Shown: in pieces, positions 22,892 through 33,666 of the stretch
Layout: every line of letters begins with the position of its first letter
Numbering within the stretch: position 1 is the first letter of the stretch
NCBI GenBank assembly: GCA_000827325.1
Contig: KN832873.1
Span: 2,122,245 to 2,186,244 of the forward strand
Length of the DNA stretch: 64,000 nt
Reading direction: 5' to 3'
From: Oidiodendron maius Zn
Lineage: Eukaryota; Ascomycota; Leotiomycetes; Myxotrichaceae
Translations under genes and position numbers: made by a program
Notes under the pieces: generated by a model
Seen by the model: the letters and a program-made list of their open reading frames with translations, nothing else
Database searches by the model: none
Told to the model about the DNA's origin: nothing

Positions 22892-24139
22892 TTATGCAAT
22901 CATTTTGAGGTTGGCTTCGCTTTCAGCACGGCATATTTCCCTTATGTGACCTATCTGGACCTTGTCTTCCTCGACGATCTCGTCATTGAGGTGCGACAAC
23001 GTTATGATCTCAAATTCAAGGAATGACTTGATGGCCTTGACATCTGTAGCGCCAGCTTTCATAGAGTCGCGGATGTTTTTAAGCATGTTTCGGATGCGGG
23101 CTTCGGCATTCTCGAGTTGATACTCAACAGCCTGTCCATAGAGATCGGACAGGTTTGAGATGGGTCGGACGGTTGTGAGAACTGTATCATCTCGAATCCG
23201 TGGCGAACGTGGCCGGAAAGATGTAACCATGGTTATACGCTCTTGACCACCGAACGCTGCTAGGGCTTGGTGTTCAATATAACGACCCTGCATGACGACC
23301 GCACACCCCTTTGACCATATTAGCTGGTGCTTTTCTATCAAGATGTTGCCTTACCCTCGTTGGTCCTCGGACCTTCTTAATCGCCCCGGTGCCTGTCCGC
23401 AAAGCTGTCTCTCCTCCGATCATATCTGTGGTGTCACTCATCATGAGAACACACACAAAGGGATAGCTGTCTCTATGCCAGCCCACCACAGAATCCCTGT
23501 CGTCTTGATCACCTGGAAGTTGCTCGGCATTTCTTTTACTATCAGGGACTGAAATATTAATATGACCGATCTCATAATCCATTACAGGAACAAGATCAAC
23601 TCCAGCTATCCTAGACACGATGGCGAGCGTTTCGGGATGTTTCCATGCCTCGAAGATGAACTTTCCATACCTAAAATAAAAGTCAGTCGAAATACTCCAG
23701 GAAACATGGCACGAGGGGCAGCCTACTTTGGGGCGTAACCACGAAGCTGCTTTGCAGCAATATCGGAAGAATAGCTGTGTTTCTCTTGGACTTCCTTGGA
23801 TAGAATCTCACTTCTCATAATTTCAATTGCCTCGTCGGTGAAAAGAGGAAAGGGGTCAGACACAGCCACTGGTGAGACACCACGGCTGGACGGGAAGCCA
23901 AGGTCTTCCATGGTATGAATGTACTCGGGTTCCACGTAGGCAAGGTGTTTGCTCGGATCAAACAACTTGCCAACAGCCGGTGAGACATTTTCGGCTGCGG
24001 AAGCGAGGTACTTGGCAAGAGCAATCTTCAGGCTTTCCTGCGTCTCCTTTGGTGATGGATTTATTATAGGGGAGCTGATGGCCGTGGCGAGGTGAGGATC
24101 GGGTATTCCGTTCTGGATGAAGACGTCTGGAGCAGCCAT
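22892..24139 (-). CDS. Fe(II)/2-oxoglutarate dioxygenase-like protein
   Basis: Exons 23727-24139, 23355-23670 and 22892-23308 give 381 residues. The metal-binding HxD is H203-R-D205 in VVGWHRDSYPFVC. The distal His is probably H256 in QGRYIEHQAL, followed by Arg residues (EERITMVTSFRPRS region) able to hold 2-oxoglutarate. The N-terminal third is a fungal-specific extension without a motif I know. The C-terminal 100 residues are predicted helical and charged. It belongs to an uncharacterised fungal dioxygenase-like family; the substrate is unknown. The splice junctions keep frame and rebuild KYGKFIFEAWKHPE and PTRGCAVVMQ. Confidence 0.82.
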
Positions 24140-25820
24140 AGCGTTAAAGGGTTCCTGAATATGTTAGGTGGATGAACCTGAGATGATGGAGTCGATAGAG
24201 GAACGCCAGGTAAGGCTACATGGCCTTATCACTGAGTAAGAGTCGGATGATCTTCACATCTTCTGATAACAAAACCACAGCCAATCTGAACCACGTCTTT
24301 GTCCTTGACAAAACTCAAGGCCACATGGCTGATAAGCGATGGGATGGGAAGAACTAAAACAGAAAGATAACAATAACAAGGGCAGGCCGTGGTCTCAAGG
24401 AGATATATTTTCGCCAGTGCCTCCTTGGAACCACGGATGACGGAAAAGGCTCGTAGGGTAGTTTGTAAAATATATAATATATGTGTCATAGCTTTGCTTG
24501 AAGAGTTGGTACAAAATCGGCTTCAACTTACAGTTCAGCTCTTAGGATCTTTGAAATAGTCGAAAAGTAGCTAGTTGCTCGAAACGATATGGAGTGCTGT
24601 TGCCTGAACTTGCTCTCAACTCGTGAATTTGTGGCCAGCAAGCAGTGTGGGTGCACACAGCATCTAGCTTTTATAATTTGGAATGTGGAGATGAGTAACT
24701 CCACCACGGGGTCTCTTGTTTAACTCTGCCCCTTTCTCGCTTTTGCTTCGGCGTAGGTAACTCAGACCAAGCTGGGAAATGCGCTACGGTATGATAAAAG
24801 GTGCACGCCCTCCGCCACGCGTTTTCGGTGAATATGCGCCGCTATCGAGGTCCTCCACACCTATCTTGCAGCTTTTCCAGCCGTTCTGATGGCTCTGGGG
24901 AAGAACATGTGGAGAGGCTTCACGATCTCTTGCACACCGTGGTTCTCGAGCAACAGTCTCGATCAGGGTCTGGCTCTAATGCTGGGCGGCCAGACCGATA
25001 GCACAGATCAGTCACAGGGGAACCCTGCTGCAAGTTGCTTGCATGCAAGGTGGGCATGGAGTAATGGTGCATGGAAACTGTTCCTGCAAATGGATAGCGT
25101 CGGTAATTAGAGATCAGCGGCTTGCCCGACACGAAGATATCGGACGCGCTAGAGCTTGGATTGTCAGCTCATATTTCAAGATGAGGAGATGGCGGCCTCC
25201 ATAGGGTGAAGCAGAACGAGGGGCCGCATAGGGGCCGGTATCAAATGCACCTTTGAACGTGACATCACAAATTAAATATATATGGAGACACGTAGATTCA
25301 AAGTGGAGGGATTCGAGAGAGGTGTGGAAGACTAAGGCCGGCAAGGCGGGGAGCTATCAAGGCTGGATTCAATGGCCGGATTGGGAACACGAACGAAGTT
25401 TCTCGTGGCCTATTTCTGGGCTCGCCGCACCCGCCGGCCGCTGACGGAGATGCCAACCCGGTCTGATCTCCACCTTGAGCCGGACGGAGGATTGACGCGT
25501 CGATGGATGTCGTCGTACCAGTGTGATTGCCGGTGGTGCGTCGCATCACATCGTGCCATATGCGTCGACGTGAGGTGAAATCGGAGGGACACCTGTGCAA
25601 GAGTGTCGTGTAATTCCTACGAAGGGAATACAAAAGCTGCATGGCGATAACGAGTGCCTTTTTAGCTGATATGGTCGCGCTAGCCGGAACTGGTGTTTTA
25701 AGCGATATCGAGGGAAGATTGGGGTGAAGATGGTCCAGAATGGGAAAGTTGAAGGCTTTTGAGAATTGACGAGACATTTGCTTTCCCCGCACGCCGCTAT
25801 CACCACCTCTGGCAGCCATC
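24140..25820. other. Divergent intergenic region
   Basis: 1.7 kb between the dioxygenase-like gene and COX23. It includes a 214-codon minus frame at 25298-25942 that overlaps COX23 exon 1 and reads like noise. No gene supported. Confidence 0.45.
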
Positions 25821-26391
25821 ATGGCATCACCTGATGCCCCCGAGGACACTCCTTGGGACCCTGAGACGAGGAAGAAGTTCGAAAGGTCCGTTCCTCGAGC
25901 ATACCGCTTGTCCACCGCGTGTGACCGGCCAGCTGACCTCAAGCCCCCTTTGTAGCAAACGGCCCGGTGAATTTATTGACCCGTGTCAGGAGGCCGCTGC
26001 TCGGAGTCTAAAATGTTTGCACCGCAATAGCGGCGCTAGAGAGATGTGCGCCGATTACTTTCAGTGAGTGGACGACAAGCTCTCTCCTACGGCTGCACCC
26101 GCTGTACTGCTTGCTCCTTGCATCTAGCACGCTGTGTCTCCAATGCTGGACCATTAAGCTCCATTGTGCTCGGGCTATGTTTGGGTTTAAGGTTTTACAT
26201 AGTCGGGGATGGGTTAAATCATTCCGAGGGCATTAATAGCTGACTTACTTACAGAGCATACCGAGACTGCAAAAAGCAATGGGTGTGTAACCTTGAGTTC
26301 CTTCTATTCCACATGCGTGGCCTCACTGACCTTGAAGATCTCCGAACGCAATGAGGAGAAAAAGAAGGCTCGTAAACCATTATTTGGGTAG
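25821..26391 (+). CDS. COX23: Mitochondrial copper-pathway protein Cox23 (twin CX9C)
   Basis: A small four-exon gene: 25821-25885, 25956-26063, 26255-26282 and 26338-26391, giving 84 residues. The central KRPGEFIDPCQEAAARSLKC, CLHRNSGAREMC and CADYFQAYRDCKKQW blocks form two CX9C pairs (C-QEAAARSLK-C and C-ADYFQAYRD-C), the CHCH fold that Mia40 oxidises in the intermembrane space. Cox23 is a CHCH protein that works with Cox17 in cytochrome oxidase assembly. The last exon gives ISERNEEKKKARKPLFG, a basic tail usual for the family. Every junction is phase-consistent and the last intron carries CTGAC. No open frame covers the whole gene, so it is easily missed. A close alternative is another CHCH protein, but the SKRP..FDPC-type start favours Cox23. 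Confidence 0.93.
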
Positions 26392-27058
26392 AGCTCGACC
26401 GTTTTGAATCCCCTATGAGGAGCATTGTATGATATAAAAGTCGCTGCATGAACAAAAAATGCTGGTTGTGAAAAGGGGGGGGGGCGGGGGGGTTCAGGTT
26501 GTACATATATATAAAAGCACCGCAGTTGTTTTAGGTGGTTTTATCTAGATATCCAAGGTTGTCTTATGCCTTCCTGGTGGGTGCATAGTTCTGGGTTTCT
26601 CCTCTGTAACGATAAATACTTGCCAAGTTCCTCTTTCTTGTTGTGAATGGATATCCGGCATTTACACTATTTCTCGCGAAGCGGAATTTAGACCTTAGTA
26701 TATGATCCCAGTGGCGCAGGATAAAATACACGTGCGAAAGCCGGAGGAATTCCTCTATACCCCATAAGACGCCATCTACACTAGAATCAACTCTATGCGT
26801 TAAATCCGTACCAATAAAATAATACTGTTATTGCGATCAGCCAAATCCTAACGATGTTGACTGTGACGAATTAGGGTCGCGGGTTTTGGGATATCTCGGC
26901 CGCTCAGTTTTTTTTGCCAACACCAAAGCATCAATGGATCTTATGCTCTCGATAGCAACCGCAACCCAATAACGCACCATTGCATTCTGCATGAGACCTC
27001 GCAAACGCCTCGTTGGTGACTTGCGCGCGCCGTGCGTAGCACTGGAATTAAGTTCAGA
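26392..27058. other. Intergenic, between COX23 and NAA25
   Basis: 670 nt, mainly A/T-rich, with a long G-run at 26475-26492. It should hold the COX23 3' UTR and the NAA25 promoter; no gene seen. Confidence 0.4.
26475..26492 (+). repeat. G-run (G10 C G7)
   Basis: Ten G, one C and seven G in a row, shortly after the COX23 stop codon. It is the longest homopolymer-like tract I noticed and could be a sequencing-error hot spot or a quadruplex-prone element. Confidence 0.8.
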
Positions 27059-30000
27059 ATGGGCAACTACGGCGCTGTGAAAGATCGTCAAGATATTCCT
27101 ATCTGGAACGCCATCGAAGCCAATAACTTCAAGCAAGCCCTAAAACTCGTCGACAAGAGATTGGCAAAGAAACCCACAGATTATCTACAGGTATGTAATA
27201 GCGATAGATCGACCACCATTGCGGCTCCGGGTCGCTCTTGGACGGCCCCCACGTGACTAACTGGACTCAAACTCATATGTACAACTAATAAGTCTTCCAT
27301 AGGCCCTCAAGATTTATATCCGATCTCAATCATCGTCAATTTCCGAGAGGGCTCAAGTTCTTATAAGCTTGGAGGCGTTGCCGACAAGAAAGCCCCCAAT
27401 CACGGACCTAGAGGCGATTGATTTATACGATGAGTCGTTAGGGAGTATTGTTCCAGACAACCAGGACAGCTGGCGAATAATTATCGGAGAGATGCGATGT
27501 CAAAGTGTTAAGTCGGCGCCGAAAGATGAATCCTTGAGCCGAAATTGCTTGAAAGCATGTCTCTCAAAAGGAGATTTGGACCATGCCAGACAGGTATGGC
27601 TTGCGGTTTATTCTTCATTGACTTCAATAATCTTTCCTCTACAAACTTTTGATATAAAGATTCTTGCTAATATACTCTTAGGTTGCTATTAGCCTGGAGA
27701 AGAATTTCCCCAACAATCACGCATATGTCTTCTGGAATATTACTATGACATTCTTGTATTCTGTAAGTTTCCGATACGTGGCCATACAGAGTTTATTCTA
27801 ATAATTAGAATTCTCAAATCTGTCCCGAAGCGCAGCGTAGTATATTCGGTAAACTGGCTCTAGCTCAGATCAGTAAACTCGCAGTTGCCACAATCGAACT
27901 AGGAGTAAGTTGAATTAAGCTGTGCGTTTAATAGTACTTGGCTTACACACTTGACAGAACTCATCTAAGCTTCCAACACGGTCCATTCATTCGCCACAAG
28001 AATTGCTCCTACTGCAGCTTATTACAGCGAAATATGGTACACTGGAGAAACAGCTAGAGTATCTAAAAGACCCTTTCCTGGGACCTGAGTCAGCAGTTGC
28101 AAAAGGAGATTGGTCTTTATGGAGGGATAAATTGCGACTCATGATACAAGGACGACAGTGGCGGGAATTATTCCAGGTAACTAGCGGCCTGCTCAAACGA
28201 GCACGTACGAAGGATACCTCCGGTCAGATATCTGAATCACGATATAGCGACTGGCTTGTCTGGGACGCATATATACAGTCGGCCTATGAGATTTCCTCAA
28301 ATGAGTCAGTAATGCCATTGTATTTCTAGATATAAAACTGACAATAGTAGCAATGATGAACTAATGGTGGCTGAAATACAAGCCCATTTAGACCCAAACT
28401 CAGGAGTTGACAAGAGCTGGAGGCGAAATGCCTCTCTTGCATGGCTTCAGCTTTCGTTCAAAAATCCTCCACCCTTTGGGCCAAGTATAGGCGCCGCGAA
28501 AATACACACTCTTTTGGCGTATCTGAAGAATTATGGCGAGGCAACTACTGCTTATAATGATCTTCGTCCATTTGCGGAGCGTTTAGAAGTCAACGATCGC
28601 ATTCTGCTCGTCAGAACCCTAACCGGCAATTCGTCATTTGGTGATTCAGAACGGCTCAGAGATGGATACCTTCAGCCCAGCGAGAAGCTATGCCCAGCGC
28701 AGGAAGATGTAAGCCACTCACTCAAATTATTGGCCTAGAGAGTTTCATTGCAGAATATGATTCAAACAGACCACTGATAACCATAGTTCACCACCGCCAA
28801 CACGATTACTGCACTTATAAACAGATATAAACTGATATATCTTGCGGTAAGCAGCCTTCCAGAACGGGAGCGGTGGCATAGCCCACAATACAACCAAAGA
28901 GTGAAAGTTTTACAGTGTACAGGGTGTTACCAGCCATGTAAAACTTACTGCAAAATATGCCTCGAAAATCTTGCACACAGTGCTCTAGAGTCCTATAGGA
29001 AGGCAGTTACTGATGACGATACGATAACGAAGACACTCCTGCCAACTGATAGACATCCAGCTGATGATTTGATAATTCTGTCAGCCATGTGCTTGATCAA
29101 GCTTTCACTTATAAATGAGAACTCCATTCAATCTATCGACGATATCAAGACCTCGTATATTCTACAAGCGACAGTCATTTTGGAATATGCTTGGTCGCAT
29201 TCGAAGTCAAACTTTCAGATATCTCTGCTGCTAGTTAGATTATACTCTATGCTAGGTGCCGGGTCACTAGCTATGAGAGCATTCCAGCGCTTGGGCGCCA
29301 AACAAATCCAACTTGATACGTTGTCGTACACACTTTACGACAGAATCTCCAGCCTGCATCCGCATCCCTTCGGCAACAACATACATGGGGTTTCCCAATT
29401 TCCCAGTCCCCTGGAGCACTTTGAAAAGCAGCAAAACTTTTATAGAAAAACTAGTGATCATGTGAATAGGAATCGTTGGACATCCCTGGAACACGGCAGC
29501 TATAATTCTATCTTCCAAATGAACGAGTTTGATGATAAAATAAACAATAGCATGTCCGCGATCATGTCTGTTGTCGAAAGCAGGAAGATTGCTCGCTTAT
29601 TGCAACCAGATGCCCGTTTGCCATCCTCTTCAGAAGGATATGATATCTTCAGTAGGTCCAAATCATCTATACCAGGCAGCATATAGCTTACATATAATTT
29701 TGTTAGACGAGAGATTTTCTAAGGCCGTCTTTTCTGATACGAACGACTACGAGTCAGCTCCGAACTTCGAAGCAAGCAAAGAAGAACCGTTTGGAAAACT
29801 TCTGCTGCTTGGATTTGGGCCTTCTGTGAGATAACCCTGATATCTGCACATCCAAGACTGATATGATGGTAGATTTTCCGGACACGCTCGAACCTTGTGG
29901 CCGAAAATTTGATGCAGATAATAGCCTCGGTTTCTGATTCTAGTTGTGCGGCACCTCGGCTGTGGCTTAAAAATTGCCTTGATGATGGGACCGACCAGAA

Positions 30001-30613
30001 GACCCACCACGAAAGGTTAACGGCAAGACGTTCTAGGCCAACAGAAAATGAGACTATCTCGATGCAAGCTCACTCTAGCATGGTCGGCATCGTCCTTCTC
30101 ATTGCAGACCAAGAGAGAGAGTCAGAGTCAGCGACTTCCATCCAAACTTTCAACAAAATCTTGTATGAGGCACTTGAAATGCAACTGGCATGCATATCAG
30201 AGATTAAGAATGAGGCTCTTGTTACACAAGACATCCTTCATTCAATTTATACTGCCTATGAACTTGGGGTGACGGTCATGAAGTTTATATCATATCTCTC
30301 TCGGGCAAAACAAAATTTCTACGATACCAAAGTGGAGGATAGCGTTAGGATTCGAGAGATTGCCGAACGCATAATAAAATTTGTCATAGAAAAGTCTACT
30401 GCTATTAAAAAGGGGCTTGATGAAAGTGGTTGGATTGATAAGGTCCTGGAAAGCTTGGTTCGTGGAGGGGGCATGAACGAGCAAAATGCTGTTGGAGATA
30501 CGCTAAAAGGCATGATTGGCGAAAATTTCCTCGAGGAGTGGGCGGGTCATGTTCTTGAGAGCTGGCGAGACTCTGTTGTTGGATTTGCATCTTTCAAGTC
30601 ACCGAAGGCCTAG
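27059..30613 (+). CDS. NAA25: NatB N-terminal acetyltransferase auxiliary subunit Naa25/Mdm20
   Basis: My model has ten exons: 27059-27190, 27303-27593, 27682-27762, 27809-27904, 27958-28304, 28351-28708, 28787-28914, 28981-29651, 29707-29825 and 29873-30613, giving 987 residues. Naa25 binds the catalytic Naa20 and the ribosome; NatB acetylates Met-Asp/Glu/Asn/Gln starts. The N-terminus IWNAIEANNFKQALKLVDKRLAKKPTDYLQALK is the first TPR-like pair. Later blocks include NHAYVFWNITMTFLYS, LLLQLITAKYGTLEKQLEYL, FTTANTITALINRYKLIYLAV and the SAIMSVVESRKIARLLQPD segment typical of Mdm20. Two points are less sure: the 28304 donor is GTCAGT, not GTRAGT, and 28915-28980 is open in frame and might be retained. 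The whole protein is alpha-solenoid-like. Confidence 0.88.
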
Positions 30614-30784
30614 TCTTGGGGCTGGACTGTAGACAATACAGTCTATGAAAACATATAGATGGTCTTGTTGAGCTGGACGAATACAAGCGTGAAGACTTCT
30701 AGAAATACGTAAATATGCAAACTAAAATACAGAACACCATGCACCGTTACAAGCTGGCCGTACCATTTCATGGAATATCATATT

Positions 30785-31418
30785 TTACATCATACCGTCT
30801 CGTGCTGCTCGCTGCTCCGCCTGTCTGACAGCGATCTCCCTTCTCTCCTCTCTCAAGGTGACAAAGACCCAAAACCAAGAGATCATTTCCAAGAACGCCC
30901 ATGTAAACACGACCCGATTCTTCAAGCCCTCTCCCCAAGAACTCTTATAATATATGTGGCCATCGTATAGTGGCGACGAAGCCGAGAAGGCATATGAGTA
31001 GAACGCGAGACAGCCGAAGAGCATGAGCCGGACGGGAGCTATTGCAGATATTATCAGTTAGCGCAGTATATGTTAAGAGGTTGTGGAAGTTACCTTGTGA
31101 ACCCCAGTGATACTGAGAGATTTCCTCCGGGAGGGAGACAGAGACAAGATCACTGATGCCAGTTATGAACAGAGCCGCCGCCAGGAATGCAAGAGGTTGT
31201 GATTTATCTGCGAAGGCGCGCGTGTATGGCTGGAGAAGAGTTAGCAAACTTCTCGTAGAGTATTCCCAACAAAGACATACCATGCCCATAGCCTCCCCGA
31301 TTATGAACACCAGCGTCTGGTCCGCGATAGAAGATGGGTTTGTGAGGAAGAAGAAGCCTAGGGTGACATGGAAGAGGGATATGGAGCTGATGATGGTTGC
31401 TCCCGAGATGAGACCCAT
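30785..31418 (-). CDS. ILM1: ILM1-family ER membrane protein
   Basis: Exons 31281-31418, 31094-31229 and 30785-31038 give 175 residues. The 51-nt intron at 31230-31280 is open in frame but has a GTATGT donor, a GCTAAC branch and a CAG acceptor, and splicing joins GM to PYTRAF. The protein starts MGLISGATIISSISLFH and has about four hydrophobic segments: residues about 6-25, 33-45, 60-80, and a pair near 105 and 145. Conserved-looking blocks are LPEEISQYHWGSQAPVRL and GEGLKNRVVFTWAFLEMISW. Yeast ILM1 was named for increased loss of mitochondrial DNA and is an ER protein; the molecular role is unclear. Divergent from CDC43 with about 300 nt between starts. Confidence 0.88.
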
Positions 31419-31723
31419 AGCTGCAGCTGAGGAGCTTTCGACGATGGAGAGGATTTGTGTTTTCGTTTTCTTTGGAGAAGTTGTCTGGTTACATGATGTG
31501 TCTCATGGGATCGACCATGTTTCGCTGGTCGCGAGTTCACCCCACGATTCTCGCGTTGACAAATTTAGGCGTTTCTATTTCTCCGGGTTCCGGCGACTAT
31601 CAGGGGTACTTCCGTCACTAAACCTATTTAATAGTTAGAACGTTCTCCTCCACCAAACCAAGCTGAGAAGAGCAAACTTTAGCTACCGGCGAGGGAGTAA
31701 ACAGCCCCGGTCCATGAGTAGAT
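31419..31723. promoter_or_regulatory. Bidirectional promoter, ILM1/CDC43
   Basis: 305 nt separate two divergent start codons, so the promoters must overlap. No specific site could be assigned. Confidence 0.5.
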
Positions 31724-33283
31724 ATGGCGGAGTTGAAACTCAACATAGAACTCCACACCAAGTACTGGAAACGGTGCTTGAAGTCTGTGCTGCCAACAGG
31801 ATACAGCAGCAACGATTCCTCGCGTATGACTCTGGGCTTCTTCATCCTCTCTGCACTGGACGTCCTTGACCAACACAAGAAGCTTCTCTCCGAGAAAGAG
31901 CGCGCCGATATACGCGACTGGATCTTAAGATGCCAGCATCCAAGCGGTGGGTTTTGCGGGTCTACGAATCACAGGTTTCCCGATGAATACTATGTGGACG
32001 TGGGGCAAGGAAAAGAGTTGATGGACCCCGCAAACCTGGCCGCCACATACTTTGCTATACTGGCCCTAACTTACGTTGGGGACTTGAGTCAGGTCAGGCG
32101 ACGGGACTGCTTGAAGTGGCTACAGACCCTACAGAGAGACGATGGGAGCTTCGGAGAGCTCGTAACGACCAATGGAACTATTGAAGGTGGTAGAGATATG
32201 CGGTACTGCTATATCGCCACAGCGATTCGATGGATGCTTGTAGGAGATCAAATAAGTAAGGAGGAGCTGAAAGATGATATTGATGTGGACAAGCTAGTGG
32301 AACATCTACGAAGTGGACAGGTAGTATATCGTATATCCTATTAAATTCGCGGCTAATAATGTCAGACATACGATGGAGGAATTTCTGAGTCCTCTCAGCA
32401 CGAGTCCCATGGTTAGTCACCTTCCTGGAGTATTCGGATTTCTATCTCACCACCATCGCAGCTGGATATACGTATTGCGCGATTGCCTCCTTACAGTTCC
32501 TCGGTCGACTTCCGGACCCTTCGAAAATTTCCTACTCAGATTCACTTACATCTCCCAATCTCATAAATGTACCCGATATAGTCCACTGGCTTGTTTCAAG
32601 ACAAGTAGGATATCATGCAGAGGACCACGATGGAGAAACTGTTTCTCAAAAGCGCCCTGGTCCTTCAGAGCAGTTGTCTCTAGATCAGTTATCACTACAA
32701 GATAGTGAGTGCGTTGGCATCAATGGCCGCTGCAATAAACCCGTTGATACATGCTATGTATTCTGGGTCGGGGCCTCGCTCGATGTATGCCCATCAGCTG
32801 TCATACTTCTCACTTGCTAATGACACAGCTAGATCGTCGGCCGGAGTAATCTCATAGACAGAAATCCAATCCGGCGTTTCCTCCTCGAGGAGACTCAGCA
32901 CCAAATCGGAGGATTTGGCCAATTTCCCGGAAAGCCACCAGGTGCGCTATCTCTATACTCACTAATCACATTCCATGCTTCATTATACTAATCATCCCCA
33001 AGATATCTACCACTCCTATCTCGCCCTCGCTATCCTTGCAATATGGAAAGAGCCCGGTCTGAAGAGCTTTGACCCAGCATTATGCGTCAGCGCCGAACAA
33101 AGAGAGAAGATCAATGCTCAAAGAAGTATAGCCTTGGTTCCGACGAGGACATATTGGAAACATGGCTATAGCTTTTCAATTAAAGAAGACGACCCGAATT
33201 TTGAGAAGGCAATGGCAGAAAGTGAAGACGCGCCTGATTTGGCAGGAGATACATCCACATTCTCACAAGCCGTAAAGACATAA
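31724..33283 (+). CDS. CDC43: Geranylgeranyltransferase type I beta subunit
   Basis: Exons 31724-32320, 32366-32411, 32462-32784, 32833-32941 and 33003-33283 give 451 residues. With the alpha subunit Ram2 it attaches geranylgeranyl to CaaX proteins such as Rho and Cdc42. The prenyltransferase-beta repeats show as WILRCQHPSGGFCGS, WLQTLQRDDGSFGE, YDGGISESSQHESHAGYTYC and HQIGGFGQFPGKPPD. The zinc site is D310 and C312 in PVDTCYVFW, and H362 in IYHSYLAL, in the expected order. GINGRCNKPVDTCY marks GGTase I/FTase beta; the overall pattern fits GGTase I. The C-terminal 70 residues are acidic and divergent. Splice phases all agree. Confidence 0.93.
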
Positions 33284-33666
33284 TATAGTGATGTACCCGA
33301 AATACAAAATAAAAGCTCGAGTTCTAGAAAGCATTTCTTATTTCTTTTCCATTTCATACCAGAATAATGCAACTATAAGAATCCTCTCCATTGGAGCATG
33401 TACATTTATAGGACCGACAAAACTCCTGTGATGTTCGAAGATAATGATCCCTAGGTATATACTCGAATCCTCCCTCCAATGGAAGACGCACTCGCAGAAA
33501 GATGCTGTATTGTTCCCGTCGAGGAACGAAATGGGGAATGCTGCTATTCAAATGTGCCACGAAAAACAACCAAATGATATATGAACACCCAAGGCGTTAC
33601 TTTCCTTTCCTGATACGTTAAATCACACGTTTCGCTATGCTCAGATGCAAATCTGTCAACAAAATT
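33284..33666. other. Convergent 3' region
   Basis: About 380 nt between two convergent genes, A/T-rich at the start. Nothing else recognised. Confidence 0.4.

Noticed and set aside
25298-25942. 214-codon minus-strand frame
   Set aside because: It overlaps the first exon of COX23 on the other strand and has no recognisable features.
28915-28980. Zinc-ribbon-like Cys cluster inside NAA25
   Set aside because: More likely an intron translated in frame than a true domain; listed as a finding rather than as a domain.
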